Shown here: piece after piece, positions 35,664 to 43,889 of the stretch
Position numbering within the stretch: position 1 is the first letter of the stretch
Layout: the number at the start of each line of letters is the position of its first letter
Assembly: GCA_039796575.1 (NCBI GenBank)
Contig: JBDKJP010000078.1
Location: 62,001-126,000 of the forward strand
Reading direction: 5' to 3'
DNA length: 64,000 nt
Source of the DNA: UBA668 sp039796575
Lineage (GTDB): Bacteria > Actinomycetota > Acidimicrobiia > Acidimicrobiales > Ilumatobacteraceae
Made by a program: the position numbers and the translations under genes
Notes under the pieces: generated by a model
Databases searched by the model: none
The model's input: only the letters and a program-made list of their open reading frames with translations
Told to the model about the DNA's origin: nothing

Positions 35664-37124
35664 TCAGTGCTGGTGATCGTGGTGATCGTGGTCGTGGTCG
35701 TGATCGTGATCGTGGTGATCGTGATCGTGATCGTGATCGTGGTCGTGCGTGCCCATCACGAGCGCACGGTCGATGGGCATGCCGCCCTCGTCGACGACCT
35801 CGGCGTGCTCGAGCACCCAGTCGAGCGCCTTGGTCTTCAGGATCTGCGCCTTCAGGTCGGTGACGGCGTCGTTCTTCTCGTACGCCTTGCGGACCTCGCT
35901 GGCCTTCTGACGCACCTGCATCGCGATGCGGGCGTACTCGGCCTCGACGTCGTCGTCGCTGACCTCGAGGCCTTCGGCGACGGCCACCGCACGCAGCGCC
36001 AGGTCGACCTTGACGGCCTTCTCGGACTGCACACGCAGCTGGGCGACGAACGAGTTCGCGTCCTGACCGGTGACCTGCAGCCACTGATCGATGCTGATGC
36101 CCTGCTGCTGGAACTGCTGCACCGTGTTCTGGACACGAGCCTGCAGGTCGCCCTGCACCATGCTCTCGGGGGCCGGCACGTCGACCAGCTCGGCGAGCGC
36201 CGTGGTGGCACGGTCGATGTACTGGTTGCGGGCCTGGTTGAGCTTCGAGCCACCGATGCGGTCGGCGATGGACGCACGCCAGGCCTCGACGGTGTCGAAC
36301 TCGCCGAGGTTGTCGGCGACCCACTCGTCGGTGACCTCGGGCAGCTGCATCTCCTGCACGTTGGTGACGGTGACGGCGAAGTCGGCCGGCTCGTCCATGC
36401 CCGTGGGGTTGGCGCTGAAGGTGAGCTCGGCGCCGGGACGCTGACCGAGGAGCTGGTCGTCGAAGCCCTCGGCCACCCACCCCTTGCCGATCTCGTACAG
36501 CCAGTCCTCGGTGTTGAGGCCGGGCACCGGCTCGCCGTCGCGGTGCGCGGCGAGCGTGAGGGTGACGTGGTCGCCGGCCTGCGACGGACGCGACACGTCG
36601 ACGAGCGAGCCCTGACGGCGACGCTCGGCGTCGACCGCTTCGTCGATCTCCTCGGTGGTGGCCACCGGGTTCGGCAACTCGACGCGCAGGCCGCCGTAGC
36701 CCGGCACGGTGATGACGGGGCGCACCTCGCAGATGGCCTCGAACACGACCGGGCCCTCGTCGGCACCGCTGATGATCTCGACCTCGGGGGTGGCGATCAG
36801 GTCGACGTCGTGCTCGCGCACGGCCTGGGCGAGGTACTGCGGGACGGCGTCGCGCAGGGCCTCGTCGCGGGCGGCGGCGATGCCGATGCGGGCCTCGAGC
36901 ACCTTGCGGGGCACCTTGCCGGCCCGGAAGCCCGGCAGACGGGCCTCGCGACCGATCTTGCGGAAGGCCTGGTCGATGTCGCGATCGAACTCGTCCTCGT
37001 TGATGGTGACCGAGAGCTTGACGAGCTGGCGGGGCGCCCGGGCGGTGGTGCCCTCGGCTGCTTCCTCGCCCTCGGGAGCGTCGGTGGTGAGCGTGTCGTC
37101 GGCGGGTGAGATCGTGCTGTTCAC
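35664..37124 (-). CDS. tig: Trigger factor with His/Asp-rich C-terminal tail
   Basis: A 486-residue ribosome-associated chaperone and peptidyl-prolyl isomerase. The N-terminal ribosome-binding domain has the signature LPGFRAGKVPRKVLEARIG, equivalent to the GFRxGKxP loop. The FKBP-like domain lies near residues 170-260 (QAGDHVTLTLAAHRDG), followed by a long helical C-domain. The last 25 or so residues are almost only His and Asp, in HD repeats from a GATCGTG-type DNA repeat at about 35667-35745. Such a tail should bind Ni, Zn or Co, as SlyD tails do, but is unusual on trigger factor. GTG start, 9 bases after TAGAGT. Heads the tig-clpP-clpX operon. Confidence 0.96.
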   Translation of the reverse strand: MNSTISPADDTLTTDAPEGEEAAEGTTARAPRQLVKLSVTINEDEFDRDIDQAFRKIGREARLPGFRAGKVPRKVLEARIGIAAARDEALRDAVPQYLAQAVREHDVDLIATPEVEIISGADEGPVVFEAICEVRPVITVPGYGGLRVELPNPVATTEEIDEAVDAERRRQGSLVDVSRPSQAGDHVTLTLAAHRDGEPVPGLNTEDWLYEIGKGWVAEGFDDQLLGQRPGAELTFSANPTGMDEPADFAVTVTNVQEMQLPEVTDEWVADNLGEFDTVEAWRASIADRIGGSKLNQARNQYIDRATTALAELVDVPAPESMVQGDLQARVQNTVQQFQQQGISIDQWLQVTGQDANSFVAQLRVQSEKAVKVDLALRAVAVAEGLEVSDDDVEAEYARIAMQVRQKASEVRKAYEKNDAVTDLKAQILKTKALDWVLEHAEVVDEGGMPIDRALVMGTHDHDHDHDHDHHDHDHDHDHDHHDHQH

Positions 37125-37133
37125 AGATCGACG

Positions 37134-37139
37134 ACTCTA
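37134..37139 (-). promoter_or_regulatory. -10 box of tig
   Basis: TAGAGT on the minus strand, 9 bases before the GTG start. It is the probable main promoter for the tig-clpP-clpX unit. Confidence 0.5.
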
Positions 37140-37190
37140 TCGGTCACCTGCAGAATCGTGCCGAATGCCCGTCCGGCCACCTCCATCGGG

Positions 37191-37196
37191 CAGAAT
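37191..37196 (+). promoter_or_regulatory. -10 box of the small SH3-like gene
   Basis: CAGAAT, a near-TANNNT box, ends 7 bases before the ATG at 37204. It overlaps the in-frame ATG at 37195, which argues for the downstream start. Confidence 0.45.
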
Positions 37197-37203
37197 GGGC
37201 GAC

Positions 37204-37470
37204 ATGACGTTCTGGAAGCCGCACGCTCTGGCACAGCCGCACTCGAACCAGCTCGACCTGCGCATCGGCGACCGAGTGCTCAGCACGGTCGACCTCGAGG
37301 GCGTGCCGGCGGGCTCCGAGGGTCGCGTCATCCTGGCCAACGGCTTCAACTGGCAGCGCTACCGCGTGCTGTTCAACAACGGCGTGGAGCTCGGCGACCT
37401 CGACCACCGCAACCTGCAGCCCACCGGCCGCACCGCGAAGCGTCTCGCCAAGGCCGCCAAGCGCGCCTGA
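37204..37470 (+). CDS. Small conserved protein, KOW/SH3-like
   Basis: An 88-residue protein with no recognised name. The core LRIGDRVLSTVDLEGVPAGSEGRVILANGFNWQRYRVLFNNGVELGDLDHRNL resembles a small SH3-like or KOW barrel that lines up a GDRV strand with an xGxVxLxxG turn. The C-terminus TAKRLAKAAKRA is strongly basic, suggesting nucleic-acid binding. It diverges from tig with a 79-base gap. Function unknown; codon usage matches its neighbours. Confidence 0.7.
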   Translation: MTFWKPHALAQPHSNQLDLRIGDRVLSTVDLEGVPAGSEGRVILANGFNWQRYRVLFNNGVELGDLDHRNLQPTGRTAKRLAKAAKRA

Positions 37471-37531
37471 CCCCGTCGGGCCGCTCGCGGGCTGACGGAC
37501 GACGACACCGGACGTGGCAGAGTCTGCTGCC

Positions 37532-38701
37532 ATGACCTTCACCTCGCTGCGACATCGCTTCCCCGGCTGCTCCGACGGCTGGGCCCGCTTCGACGGCCCC
37601 GCCGGCACCCAGGTGGTGGACACCGCGATCACCGCGATGACCACCTGGCTGAGCGACGGCAGCAACGGCTGCGGTGGCGGCTACTTCGCCGCCGCGCAGC
37701 GTGCCGACGAGCTCGTCGACCGCACCCGCGCCACGGTCGGCCAGCTGTTCAACGCACCGGCCGAGGGCGTGACGTTCGGGCCGAACATGACCACGCTCAC
37801 GTTCGCCTTCTCGCGTGCGATCGCCGCCACGCTGCAGCCGGGCGACCGCATCGTCGGCACCCGCCTCGACCACGACGCCAACGTGTCGACCTGGATGCGA
37901 GCGGCGCAGACCGCGGGCGCCGAGCACGTGCTCGCACCGTTCGACCCCGTCTCCGGCACGCTCCCGCCGGCCAACGTGATCGATCTCATCGACGAGCGCA
38001 CGAAGTGGGTCACCCTGCCCGGCGCCAGCAACCTCCTCGGCACGGCACCCGACCTGAAGCCCATCATCGACGCCGCGCACGCCGCCGGCGCCCGGGTGTT
38101 CGTCGACGCCGTGGCGCTCGCGCCGCACCACCGCATCGACATCACGGCCCTCGGCTGCGATGCGATGGTGACGTCGCCCTACAAGTGGTACGCCCCGCAC
38201 TCGGGCATGTTGTGGTGCGACCCGGCGCTGCTGCAGTCGCTGCCCGTGTTCAAGGTGCGGCCCTCGCACGACGAAGGGCCCTCGCGGTTCGAGACCGGCA
38301 TGCCGAACTTCGAGGCCATCGCCGGCATCGAAGCCGCGGCCCGGTTCCTCATGGAAGAGGGGATGGACCAGCTCGAGGCCGCCGAGACCGAGCTGTTCGC
38401 ACCGCTCCTCCAGGGGTTGCAGGCCATCCCGGGCGTCACCATGTACGGCGTGCAGGGCCTCGAGGGGCGCACCCCCACCGCGGCGTTCACCGTGGCCGGC
38501 CACACCCCGGCCGAGATGGCCAAGCTGCTCGCCGACGAGCGCATCGCCGTGTGGGACGGCCACAACTACGCGATCGAGGTCGTCGGCCAGTTGGGGCTGG
38601 CCGAGACGGGCGGCGTGGTGCGTGCCGGCATCTCCCGTTACCTCGAGCCCGATGACGTGAACCGCCTGCTCGCGGTGGTCGAGCGCCATGCGCGCCGGTG
38701 A
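37532..38701 (+). CDS. Cysteine desulfurase-like class V aminotransferase (TIGR01976 type)
   Basis: A 389-residue PLP enzyme. The cofactor lysine is in SPYKWYAPHSG, the PLP-stacking and pyridine-contact segment is VFVDAVALAPHH, and a phosphate-binding GPNMTTL stretch lies near residue 84. The catalytic Cys loop of true SufS/IscS desulfurases is not seen in the expected place (SETGGVVRAG-like region is ETGGVVRAG without Cys), so the reaction may be another elimination or transamination. I chose ATG 37532, 8 bases after a CAGAGT box, over a GTG at 37514. It has no operon partner. Confidence 0.85.
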   Translation: MTFTSLRHRFPGCSDGWARFDGPAGTQVVDTAITAMTTWLSDGSNGCGGGYFAAAQRADELVDRTRATVGQLFNAPAEGVTFGPNMTTLTFAFSRAIAATLQPGDRIVGTRLDHDANVSTWMRAAQTAGAEHVLAPFDPVSGTLPPANVIDLIDERTKWVTLPGASNLLGTAPDLKPIIDAAHAAGARVFVDAVALAPHHRIDITALGCDAMVTSPYKWYAPHSGMLWCDPALLQSLPVFKVRPSHDEGPSRFETGMPNFEAIAGIEAAARFLMEEGMDQLEAAETELFAPLLQGLQAIPGVTMYGVQGLEGRTPTAAFTVAGHTPAEMAKLLADERIAVWDGHNYAIEVVGQLGLAETGGVVRAGISRYLEPDDVNRLLAVVERHARR

Positions 38702-38709
38702 GGCGGCGA

Positions 38710-38731
38710 GGTTGGGACTTTGGTCCCAACC
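38710..38731. promoter_or_regulatory. DosR/DevR-box-like palindrome
   Basis: A 9-bp inverted repeat, GGTTGGGAC with GTCCCAACC over TTTG. Its central 14 bases, GGGACTTTGGTCCC, match the core of the mycobacterial DosR box (GGGACTWWAGTCCC) at 13 of 14 positions. It lies 55 bases before the multicopper oxidase start and after the end of the class V enzyme. Confidence 0.65.
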
Positions 38732-38764
38732 GGCGCGACCTTCCTGCCCTACTGACCTCCACGT

Positions 38765-38780
38765 CCAGCCAGCAGGCTGG
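38765..38780 (+). other. Small hairpin in the MCO leader
   Basis: CCAGCC-AGCA-GGCTGG forms a 6-bp stem ending 5 bases before the ATG at 38786. It would mask the ribosome-binding region, for which no good GGAGG motif is visible. Confidence 0.4.
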
Positions 38781-38785
38781 CTCCC

Positions 38786-40165
38786 ATGAGCAAGGATGAC
38801 CGGTCAGTACTCAGTTGGCTCGCGTTCGTGGCGGCACTCGCCGCACTGTGCGTCGCGATCTTCGGCCTCTCGGACAGCGGTGGCAGTTCGGAGAGCGCAG
38901 CGGGAGGAGGTGGCGGTGGCGCGGCCACGGTCGTCAACGTCACGATGAAGGACTTCGGCTTCGAGCCGGCCAACATCACCATCCCCACCACGGGCGCCAC
39001 GTTGCACCTCATGAACGGCGGTGCGGTCGTCCACAACTTCCAGGTCGCCGAGCTCGGCATCAAGAGCATCGACATCCAGGCCGGCCAGTCGTACGACCTC
39101 ACCATCCCCGCCACGGCCGCCGGCACCTACCGGGTCGTCTGCCCGCAGCCGGGTCACGAGGGCGCCGGCATGGTCGGTTCGCTCGTCGTGAGCGACACGG
39201 CCGGCGGCGGTGAGAGCGCCGGCGGTGGCACCGACACCGGTGGCGGCACCGAGACCGGCCACGACGCCGCCTCGAACTCGGCGATGGACGCCAAGATGCT
39301 CGCCGCAGCGCAGCTGTACCCCGCCAAGACCGCCGGTCACGGTGGCGAGATGGCCGAGTACACGATGTCGGCCGACGGCTACAAGGAGTTCGTGGTCAAC
39401 GTCGAAGTGGTCGACTGGGAAGTCGAGCCGGGCAAGATCGTGAAGGCCTGGACCTACAACGGCGTGGTCCCCGCCCCCGAGATCCACGTCACCAGCGGCG
39501 ACCTCGTGCGCATCATCTTCAACAACAACACGCCGCAGACCACCTCGCTCCACTTCCACGGCATCCGCGTCCCGAACGTGATGGACGGCGTCGACCCCTA
39601 CACCGAGGATCCCACGGTGCCGGGCGCCCAGCACATCTACGAGTTCGAGGCCAAGGGCCCGGCCGTCGGCATCTACCACTCGCACCACAACGCGCAGGAG
39701 CAGATCCCGAACGGCATGTTCGGTGCGCTCACCATCGACGAGATGCCCACCCCGCAGGTGCTCATCGACAAGGGTTACCCCGAGAAGCCGACCAAGACCG
39801 TCAACATGGTCCTCAACGACGCCGGCACCATCGGCCTCAGCCTCAACGGCAAGAGCTTCCCGGCCACCGAGCCCTACACCCTGCGAGTCGGCCAGACGAT
39901 GCTGGTCAACTACATGAACGAGGGTCTGCTCGTGCACCCGATGCACCTGCACCAGCCGATGGGTTGGATCATCGCCAAGGACGGCGTCCCGATGATCACC
40001 CCGATGCCCACCGACACCGTGCTCATCGCCCCCGGTGAGCGCTACTCGGTCCTCTACATGGGCACCGACCCCGGCGTGTGGGCCTGGCACTGCCACATCC
40101 TCACCCACGCCGAGACCCCCGACGGCATGCGGTACATGGTGACCGCCCTCATCGTGGAGCGATGA
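38786..40165 (+). CDS. Three-cupredoxin multicopper oxidase
   Basis: A 459-residue exported copper protein. After a signal anchor (WLAFVAALAALCVAIFGL) and a glycine linker comes a plastocyanin-like domain with type 1 copper ligands His83, Cys119, His124 and Met129. A Gly/Thr linker leads to a two-domain oxidase with all four trinuclear-centre motifs: HFH (256-258), HSHH (298-301), HPMHLH (384-389) and HCHILTH (435-441), with Met448 as a likely type 1 axial ligand. It resembles two-domain laccases or nitrite reductases with a fused electron-donor domain; the HCH motif favours an oxygen-reducing oxidase. It shares a putative DosR-type box with the universal stress gene downstream. Confidence 0.88.
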   Translation: MSKDDRSVLSWLAFVAALAALCVAIFGLSDSGGSSESAAGGGGGGAATVVNVTMKDFGFEPANITIPTTGATLHLMNGGAVVHNFQVAELGIKSIDIQAGQSYDLTIPATAAGTYRVVCPQPGHEGAGMVGSLVVSDTAGGGESAGGGTDTGGGTETGHDAASNSAMDAKMLAAAQLYPAKTAGHGGEMAEYTMSADGYKEFVVNVEVVDWEVEPGKIVKAWTYNGVVPAPEIHVTSGDLVRIIFNNNTPQTTSLHFHGIRVPNVMDGVDPYTEDPTVPGAQHIYEFEAKGPAVGIYHSHHNAQEQIPNGMFGALTIDEMPTPQVLIDKGYPEKPTKTVNMVLNDAGTIGLSLNGKSFPATEPYTLRVGQTMLVNYMNEGLLVHPMHLHQPMGWIIAKDGVPMITPMPTDTVLIAPGERYSVLYMGTDPGVWAWHCHILTHAETPDGMRYMVTALIVER

Positions 40166-40169
40166 CGGC

Positions 40170-41054
40170 ATGACCACTCGTGCCCCTCGCCTCCTCGTGG
40201 GCGTCGACGGCACCGAAGGTTCGGTGGAGGCACTGCGTTGGGCGGCTCATGAAGCCGCTCGGCGCAGTGCCCCGCTGCATGTGATGACCTGTGCCGAACT
40301 GCCCGTAGCGGTCGAGGCCGGCCTCATCGGCAGCAGCGGTGCCACTGGTTCGGCGATGGACTCCATCGTCGCCGAGCAGGAGGCGGTGAACCAGGGTGCC
40401 GTGAACCTGGTCCGCTCGTTCGGCCTCGACATCGAGGTCTCCGGCGACACGGTGCTCGGCGCACCGGCGTACGCGCTGGTGGGTGCCGCGCATCCCGATG
40501 ACATCATCGTCGTGGGCGCCACGTCCCACCCGGGTCGCCTCACCGAGGTGCTCGGGTCGGTGGCCACGGTCATCGCCCACCGGGCCCACTGCCCCGTCGT
40601 GGTGGTGCACGGCACCGATCGCCGCGACGCCAAGCTCGGCCGCATCGCCGTCGGCGTCGACGGTTCCGAGTGCGGCGACCAGGCACTGGTGTGGGCCGCC
40701 GAGGAGGCGCAGCGCTGCGGCGCCGAACTGCTCCTCGTGCACGGCTGGACCTACCCGTACAACGGTCCGCGCAACGGCGCCACCGAGGCCCGCGACGACA
40801 TGAAGCTCGACGCGATGCGCATGCTCGAGGCGTGCAGTCGACGGGTGAAGGACCTCGCACCGGAGCTGCGCGTGCACTCCATCATCAGCGAGCAGAGCCC
40901 GGCGAAGGCCATCATCGACGCCGGCAAGGAGGCCGACCTGCTCGTGGTCGGCAGCCGCGGCCATGGCGGCTTCGCTGCGTTGCTGCTCGGCTCGGTGAGC
41001 CGCACCGTGCTGCAGCACTCGGCCGTCCCGGTCGTCGTCGTCCGCCGCCCCTGA
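40170..41054 (+). CDS. Double-domain universal stress protein
   Basis: A 294-residue protein with two tandem UspA domains. Each starts with a GVDG motif (LLVGVDGTEGSVEAL; IAVGVDGSECGDQAL). Domain 2 has the full ATP-binding signature G-x2-G-x9-GS (GSRGHGGFAALLLGS); domain 1 has the weaker GATSHPGRLTEVLGS. Two-domain Usp proteins of this kind are classic members of the DosR dormancy regulon in mycobacteria. The ATG lies 4 bases after the oxidase stop, so the two are co-transcribed from the promoter with the DosR-like box. Confidence 0.93.
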   Translation: MTTRAPRLLVGVDGTEGSVEALRWAAHEAARRSAPLHVMTCAELPVAVEAGLIGSSGATGSAMDSIVAEQEAVNQGAVNLVRSFGLDIEVSGDTVLGAPAYALVGAAHPDDIIVVGATSHPGRLTEVLGSVATVIAHRAHCPVVVVHGTDRRDAKLGRIAVGVDGSECGDQALVWAAEEAQRCGAELLLVHGWTYPYNGPRNGATEARDDMKLDAMRMLEACSRRVKDLAPELRVHSIISEQSPAKAIIDAGKEADLLVVGSRGHGGFAALLLGSVSRTVLQHSAVPVVVVRRP

Positions 41055-41068
41055 GGCCGGGCCGACGG

Positions 41069-41074
41069 TAGGCT
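41069..41074 (+). promoter_or_regulatory. Possible -10 box of tRNA-Pro
   Basis: TAGGCT lies 35 bases before the tRNA. Between them two GGGCCC blocks (41085-41090, 41098-41103) could pair as a small hairpin. Confidence 0.35.
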
Positions 41075-41109
41075 CGGCGGGATCGGGCCCCGATGACGGG
41101 CCCAGGTCA

Positions 41110-41181
41110 CGGGGAGTGGCGCAGTGGTAGCGTTCCTGCTTTGGGTGCAGGAGGTCGGGGGTTCAAATCCCCCCTCCCCGA
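41110..41181 (+). tRNA. tRNA-Pro (UGG)
   Basis: A 72-base cloverleaf. The acceptor CGGGGAG pairs with CTCCCCG, the anticodon stem CCTGC/GCAGG carries the loop TTTGGGT with anticodon TGG, and the T arm is GGGGG-TTCAAAT-CCCCC. The CCA end is not encoded. It lies after the universal stress gene and converges on lacI. Confidence 0.95.
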
Positions 41182-41193
41182 CTGGTGTGAGGC

Positions 41194-42189
41194 TCAGCGC
41201 GAGGAGCGTCCGGTCGACGACCGGCGGGTGTGCAGGGTCGGGTTGCTGATGATGGTGACCGGCGGCGTCACCTTCCGCTCGATGAGGTCGATGAGCGTGC
41301 CCACCACCTCGTCGGCGTAGTGCCGTCCGGTGAGCCCGACCGTGGAGATGTCGTCATCGGCCAGGCGACCGGAGATGTCCTCGTCGAGCGTCACCAGGCG
41401 CACGTCGGTGCCGACCACCAGCCCGCGCGCCTCGACGGCGGCGACGATGTCGGGCACCGACTCGACCACCGTGAGGATGGCGTCGGCCTCCTGGTCGAGC
41501 AGTCGCTCGATGGCGGCGGCCCGCCCGTCGTTCGCCGGGTCGGTGCACTCCGAACGGATCGTGACACCGGTCTGCTCGCACCACGTCGCATAGGCCTGGT
41601 CGATGCGGGCGAGGAACGAATCACCCGACGTGCCCCACAGCAGACCGGGACGCTGCGCCCCCTGCTCGAGGAAGTGCCCCATCACCAACGGCACGACGGC
41701 GGCGTAGTCGAGATCGACCCAGCCGGCGGCGCGCGAGTCCTCCACGAACCCGTCGCCCACCACCGGCACACCGAGCCGGAGCGCGAGCTCGATGTCGTCG
41801 TCCTCCTCGAACGTGGTGATCACGATGAGACCCGCGACGGGCAAGGCCGACATCATCACCTCGCTGAGCCCGGGCAGCACCGTCACGGCGTAGCCGCGAT
41901 CGGTGGCCGCCAACGACGACGCACCGATGAGCTCGCCCCAGTAGGTGCGGTACGGCTCGAACTCCTTCGGGTGGCGCAACGCGGTGATGACGATGCCGAT
42001 CACCGGGAGCCGGCCCGAGGACAGCGCCCGAGCGACCGGGTTCGGCACGTACCCCAACGACTGCGCGGCCTGACGGACCCGATCGCGGGTCTCCTCGGGG
42101 ATGCGGTTCTTGCCCGCGAGCGCGTCGGAGGCGGTACCGATGCCCACGCCCGCGAGCCGGGCGACGTCTGCCAACTTCGGTCGTGCCAC
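41194..42189 (-). CDS. LacI/GalR-family transcriptional regulator
   Basis: A 331-residue repressor. The N-terminal helix-turn-helix is KLADVARLAGVGIGTASDALAGKNRIPEETRDRV, with the hinge helix NPVARALSSGRLP contacting the minor groove. The rest is a periplasmic-binding-like effector domain (VIGIVITALRHP to VTIISNPTLHTR). The effector is unknown. It is transcribed away from the SGNH hydrolase gene, which may be its target. The GTG start has the ribosome site GGAGGTGA, and a TACACT box lies about 25 bases upstream, so this gene has a normal leader. Confidence 0.9.
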   Translation of the reverse strand: MARPKLADVARLAGVGIGTASDALAGKNRIPEETRDRVRQAAQSLGYVPNPVARALSSGRLPVIGIVITALRHPKEFEPYRTYWGELIGASSLAATDRGYAVTVLPGLSEVMMSALPVAGLIVITTFEEDDDIELALRLGVPVVGDGFVEDSRAAGWVDLDYAAVVPLVMGHFLEQGAQRPGLLWGTSGDSFLARIDQAYATWCEQTGVTIRSECTDPANDGRAAAIERLLDQEADAILTVVESVPDIVAAVEARGLVVGTDVRLVTLDEDISGRLADDDISTVGLTGRHYADEVVGTLIDLIERKVTPPVTIISNPTLHTRRSSTGRSSR

Positions 42190-42212
42190 CGCTTCTCACC
42201 TCCGCCGGGACG

Positions 42213-42241
42213 AGTGTAGGCAGCCCACCGTCACGTACGCT
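42213..42241. promoter_or_regulatory. Divergent promoters of lacI and the SGNH gene
   Basis: TACACT on the minus strand (42218-42213) serves the regulator. TACGCT on the plus strand (42236-42241), 6 bases before an ATG, serves the hydrolase and implies a leaderless message. No clear LacI-type palindrome was seen here. Confidence 0.5.
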
Positions 42242-42247
42242 CGAACC

Positions 42248-43045
42248 ATGCGGACGACGATGCGACGGCGGGTGGCGGTACTGCTCGCCATGGTGCTGAT
42301 GCCGCTGGCCGTCGCCGCGGCCCGCACCGCCGAAGCCGCTCCCCCGCCCGAGGCGTTCCTGGTCGGCGACTCGGTGATAAACGGCATGGCGCAGACCTAC
42401 GGCGCCACCTCGCGAGCCCTACTCGCGGCCCGCCACACGTTCATCATGGACACCAAGGGCTGCCGTCGGCTCATCACCACCAGCTGCCGCATCGGCGACA
42501 ACCCGGCACCGCCGAACGCCATCACCACCATCCGCGCCAACGCCGGCCGCTACCGCACCGCGCTCGTCGTCGGCGTCGGGTACAACGACCCCACCACCGG
42601 CTCGGTGGGGCTCACGACGGCCATCGACGTCATCCTCGCCGAGGCGAAGCGGCAGGGCATCCCCTACGTGATCTGGCTCACCTACCGCGTCGCCGGACCG
42701 TCGGCCTCGCGGTTCGCCGCGCACAACTCGGTGCTGCGCACCAAGGCCGCACGCGACCCACGGCTGATCATCGCCGACTGGGCCACCCGCAGCGCGTCGA
42801 TGCCGACGTCGTGGTTCTCGGCCGACGGCATCCATCTCGGACGCGACGCCACCATCGCGATGGCCGACCTCATCGCCGACACGCTCGACAAGGTGACCGC
42901 GCCGATGAACGGGTCGAAGTGCGTCGTCACCAACTCGACCACGCCGGCCCCCACGTTCCCGGTCCCCGTCACGAAGGTGACGGCGCTCGCGGGCGGCGCA
43001 ACAGGTTCGGCTGCGGCCCGCCGGCAGCACCTGTGGTGCCCCTGA
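42248..43045 (+). CDS. Secreted SGNH/GDSL-like hydrolase
   Basis: A 265-residue protein with a signal peptide (MRRRVAVLLAMVLMPLAVAAA, cleavage near AEAA). Catalytic Ser42 is in FLVGDSVING and the C-terminal Asp193-x2-His196 in SADGIHLG. Residues around GVGYND supply the Asn-containing block. It is likely an extracellular esterase or acetyl-glycan hydrolase. The C-terminal 35 residues are Pro/Thr/Ala-rich. The ATG at 42248 is supported by its -10 spacing; upstream in-frame codons lie inside lacI. Confidence 0.8.
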   Translation: MRTTMRRRVAVLLAMVLMPLAVAAARTAEAAPPPEAFLVGDSVINGMAQTYGATSRALLAARHTFIMDTKGCRRLITTSCRIGDNPAPPNAITTIRANAGRYRTALVVGVGYNDPTTGSVGLTTAIDVILAEAKRQGIPYVIWLTYRVAGPSASRFAAHNSVLRTKAARDPRLIIADWATRSASMPTSWFSADGIHLGRDATIAMADLIADTLDKVTAPMNGSKCVVTNSTTPAPTFPVPVTKVTALAGGATGSAAARRQHLWCP

Positions 43046-43057
43046 CGACGTGACGGG

Positions 43058-43888
43058 TCAGCGACCCGGGAACGTACCGGCCGCGACAATGGTGCCGCTG
43101 AGCTCCTTACCGAGCGCCGCCAACCAGATCGCGTCGTCGTCGGACAGCATCGCCCACGGCGCCGCAGCCAGCTCGTCGGTGCGTCGCTCGACCTCGTCGC
43201 GGTGCTGCTTGCCCACCGCGGTGAGCGTGCCGTCGGTGGCCAGCCAGCCGCGCGCCACCAGGCCGCGGGCGGCCGTCGCCCACGCGTCGTCGCTCCAGGC
43301 GCGCGTCGCCTTCAGCACCGCGGGCGGCACCGCACCGGTGGCACCGTGCAGCACCAACGCCTCAACACCCGACACGCCCTCGGCGGTGAGCGCCGCCACG
43401 TGGCCGTCGCCGCGGAACTCGCGCAGCAACGTGATGCCGAACCACAGCGCGAGGTGGGGCTCGTCGGGCCAGGCCTGGGCGAGGTGCCCGGCGAACAGCG
43501 GGCGCCCCTCGGGTCGGCAGGCGGGCACGATGCGGCGCAGCATCGCTGCCGCCTGGGCGATGTCGTCGTGCTCGAGCCGCGTCCCGAACAGTCGGTGGAG
43601 TGCCTCGTCGACGGCCGCCAGGCGGGCCGACCACAGCGCCTCGGGCGACGTGCGTCGCCACACGTCGGGCACCACCGCGTGCACGCGCGACGGCTCGAAG
43701 TTGAAGAACGTCGCGACCACGACCTCGGCCGGCACCGCACCCATCGCCGCGGCACGCGAGCCGAAGTAGCCCATCATCCCGGCGTCGAGCCCGAGTGCGG
43801 TGTAGTGACGATCGGCCTCGGGAACGAAGTAGATGAGGCCGTGGTACGGCTCGAGCCGCTGCCACAGGAATCGTGCGGTGCTCTGCAC
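43058..43888 (-). CDS. SCO6745/SalK-family protein
   Basis: A 276-residue helical protein resembling the actinobacterial SCO6745 family: FLWQRLEPYHGLIYFVPEADRHYTALGLDAGMMGYFGSRAAAMGAVPAEVV at the N-terminus, FFNFEPSRV, and a C-terminal half ending in a winged-helix-like segment (LVARGWLATDGTLTAVGKQHRDEVERRTD). The function of the family is not established; it has been compared to MarR-like regulators and to SalK of salinomycin clusters. The GTG start is 1 base after the Rieske gene stop, so it is the last gene of the coupled unit. Confidence 0.8.
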   Translation of the reverse strand: MQSTARFLWQRLEPYHGLIYFVPEADRHYTALGLDAGMMGYFGSRAAAMGAVPAEVVVATFFNFEPSRVHAVVPDVWRRTSPEALWSARLAAVDEALHRLFGTRLEHDDIAQAAAMLRRIVPACRPEGRPLFAGHLAQAWPDEPHLALWFGITLLREFRGDGHVAALTAEGVSGVEALVLHGATGAVPPAVLKATRAWSDDAWATAARGLVARGWLATDGTLTAVGKQHRDEVERRTDELAAAPWAMLSDDDAIWLAALGKELSGTIVAAGTFPGR

Positions 43889-43889
43889 G

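Noticed and set aside
35667..35745. Possible CRISPR-like or satellite repeat
   Set aside because: Units are 6-9 bases, in frame and coding for HD repeats, with no spacers.
35667..37109. Plus-strand frame with a Val/Ile-rich N-terminus that looks like a membrane helix
   Set aside because: The hydrophobic run is only the antisense of the GATCGTG repeat coding the His/Asp tail of trigger factor.
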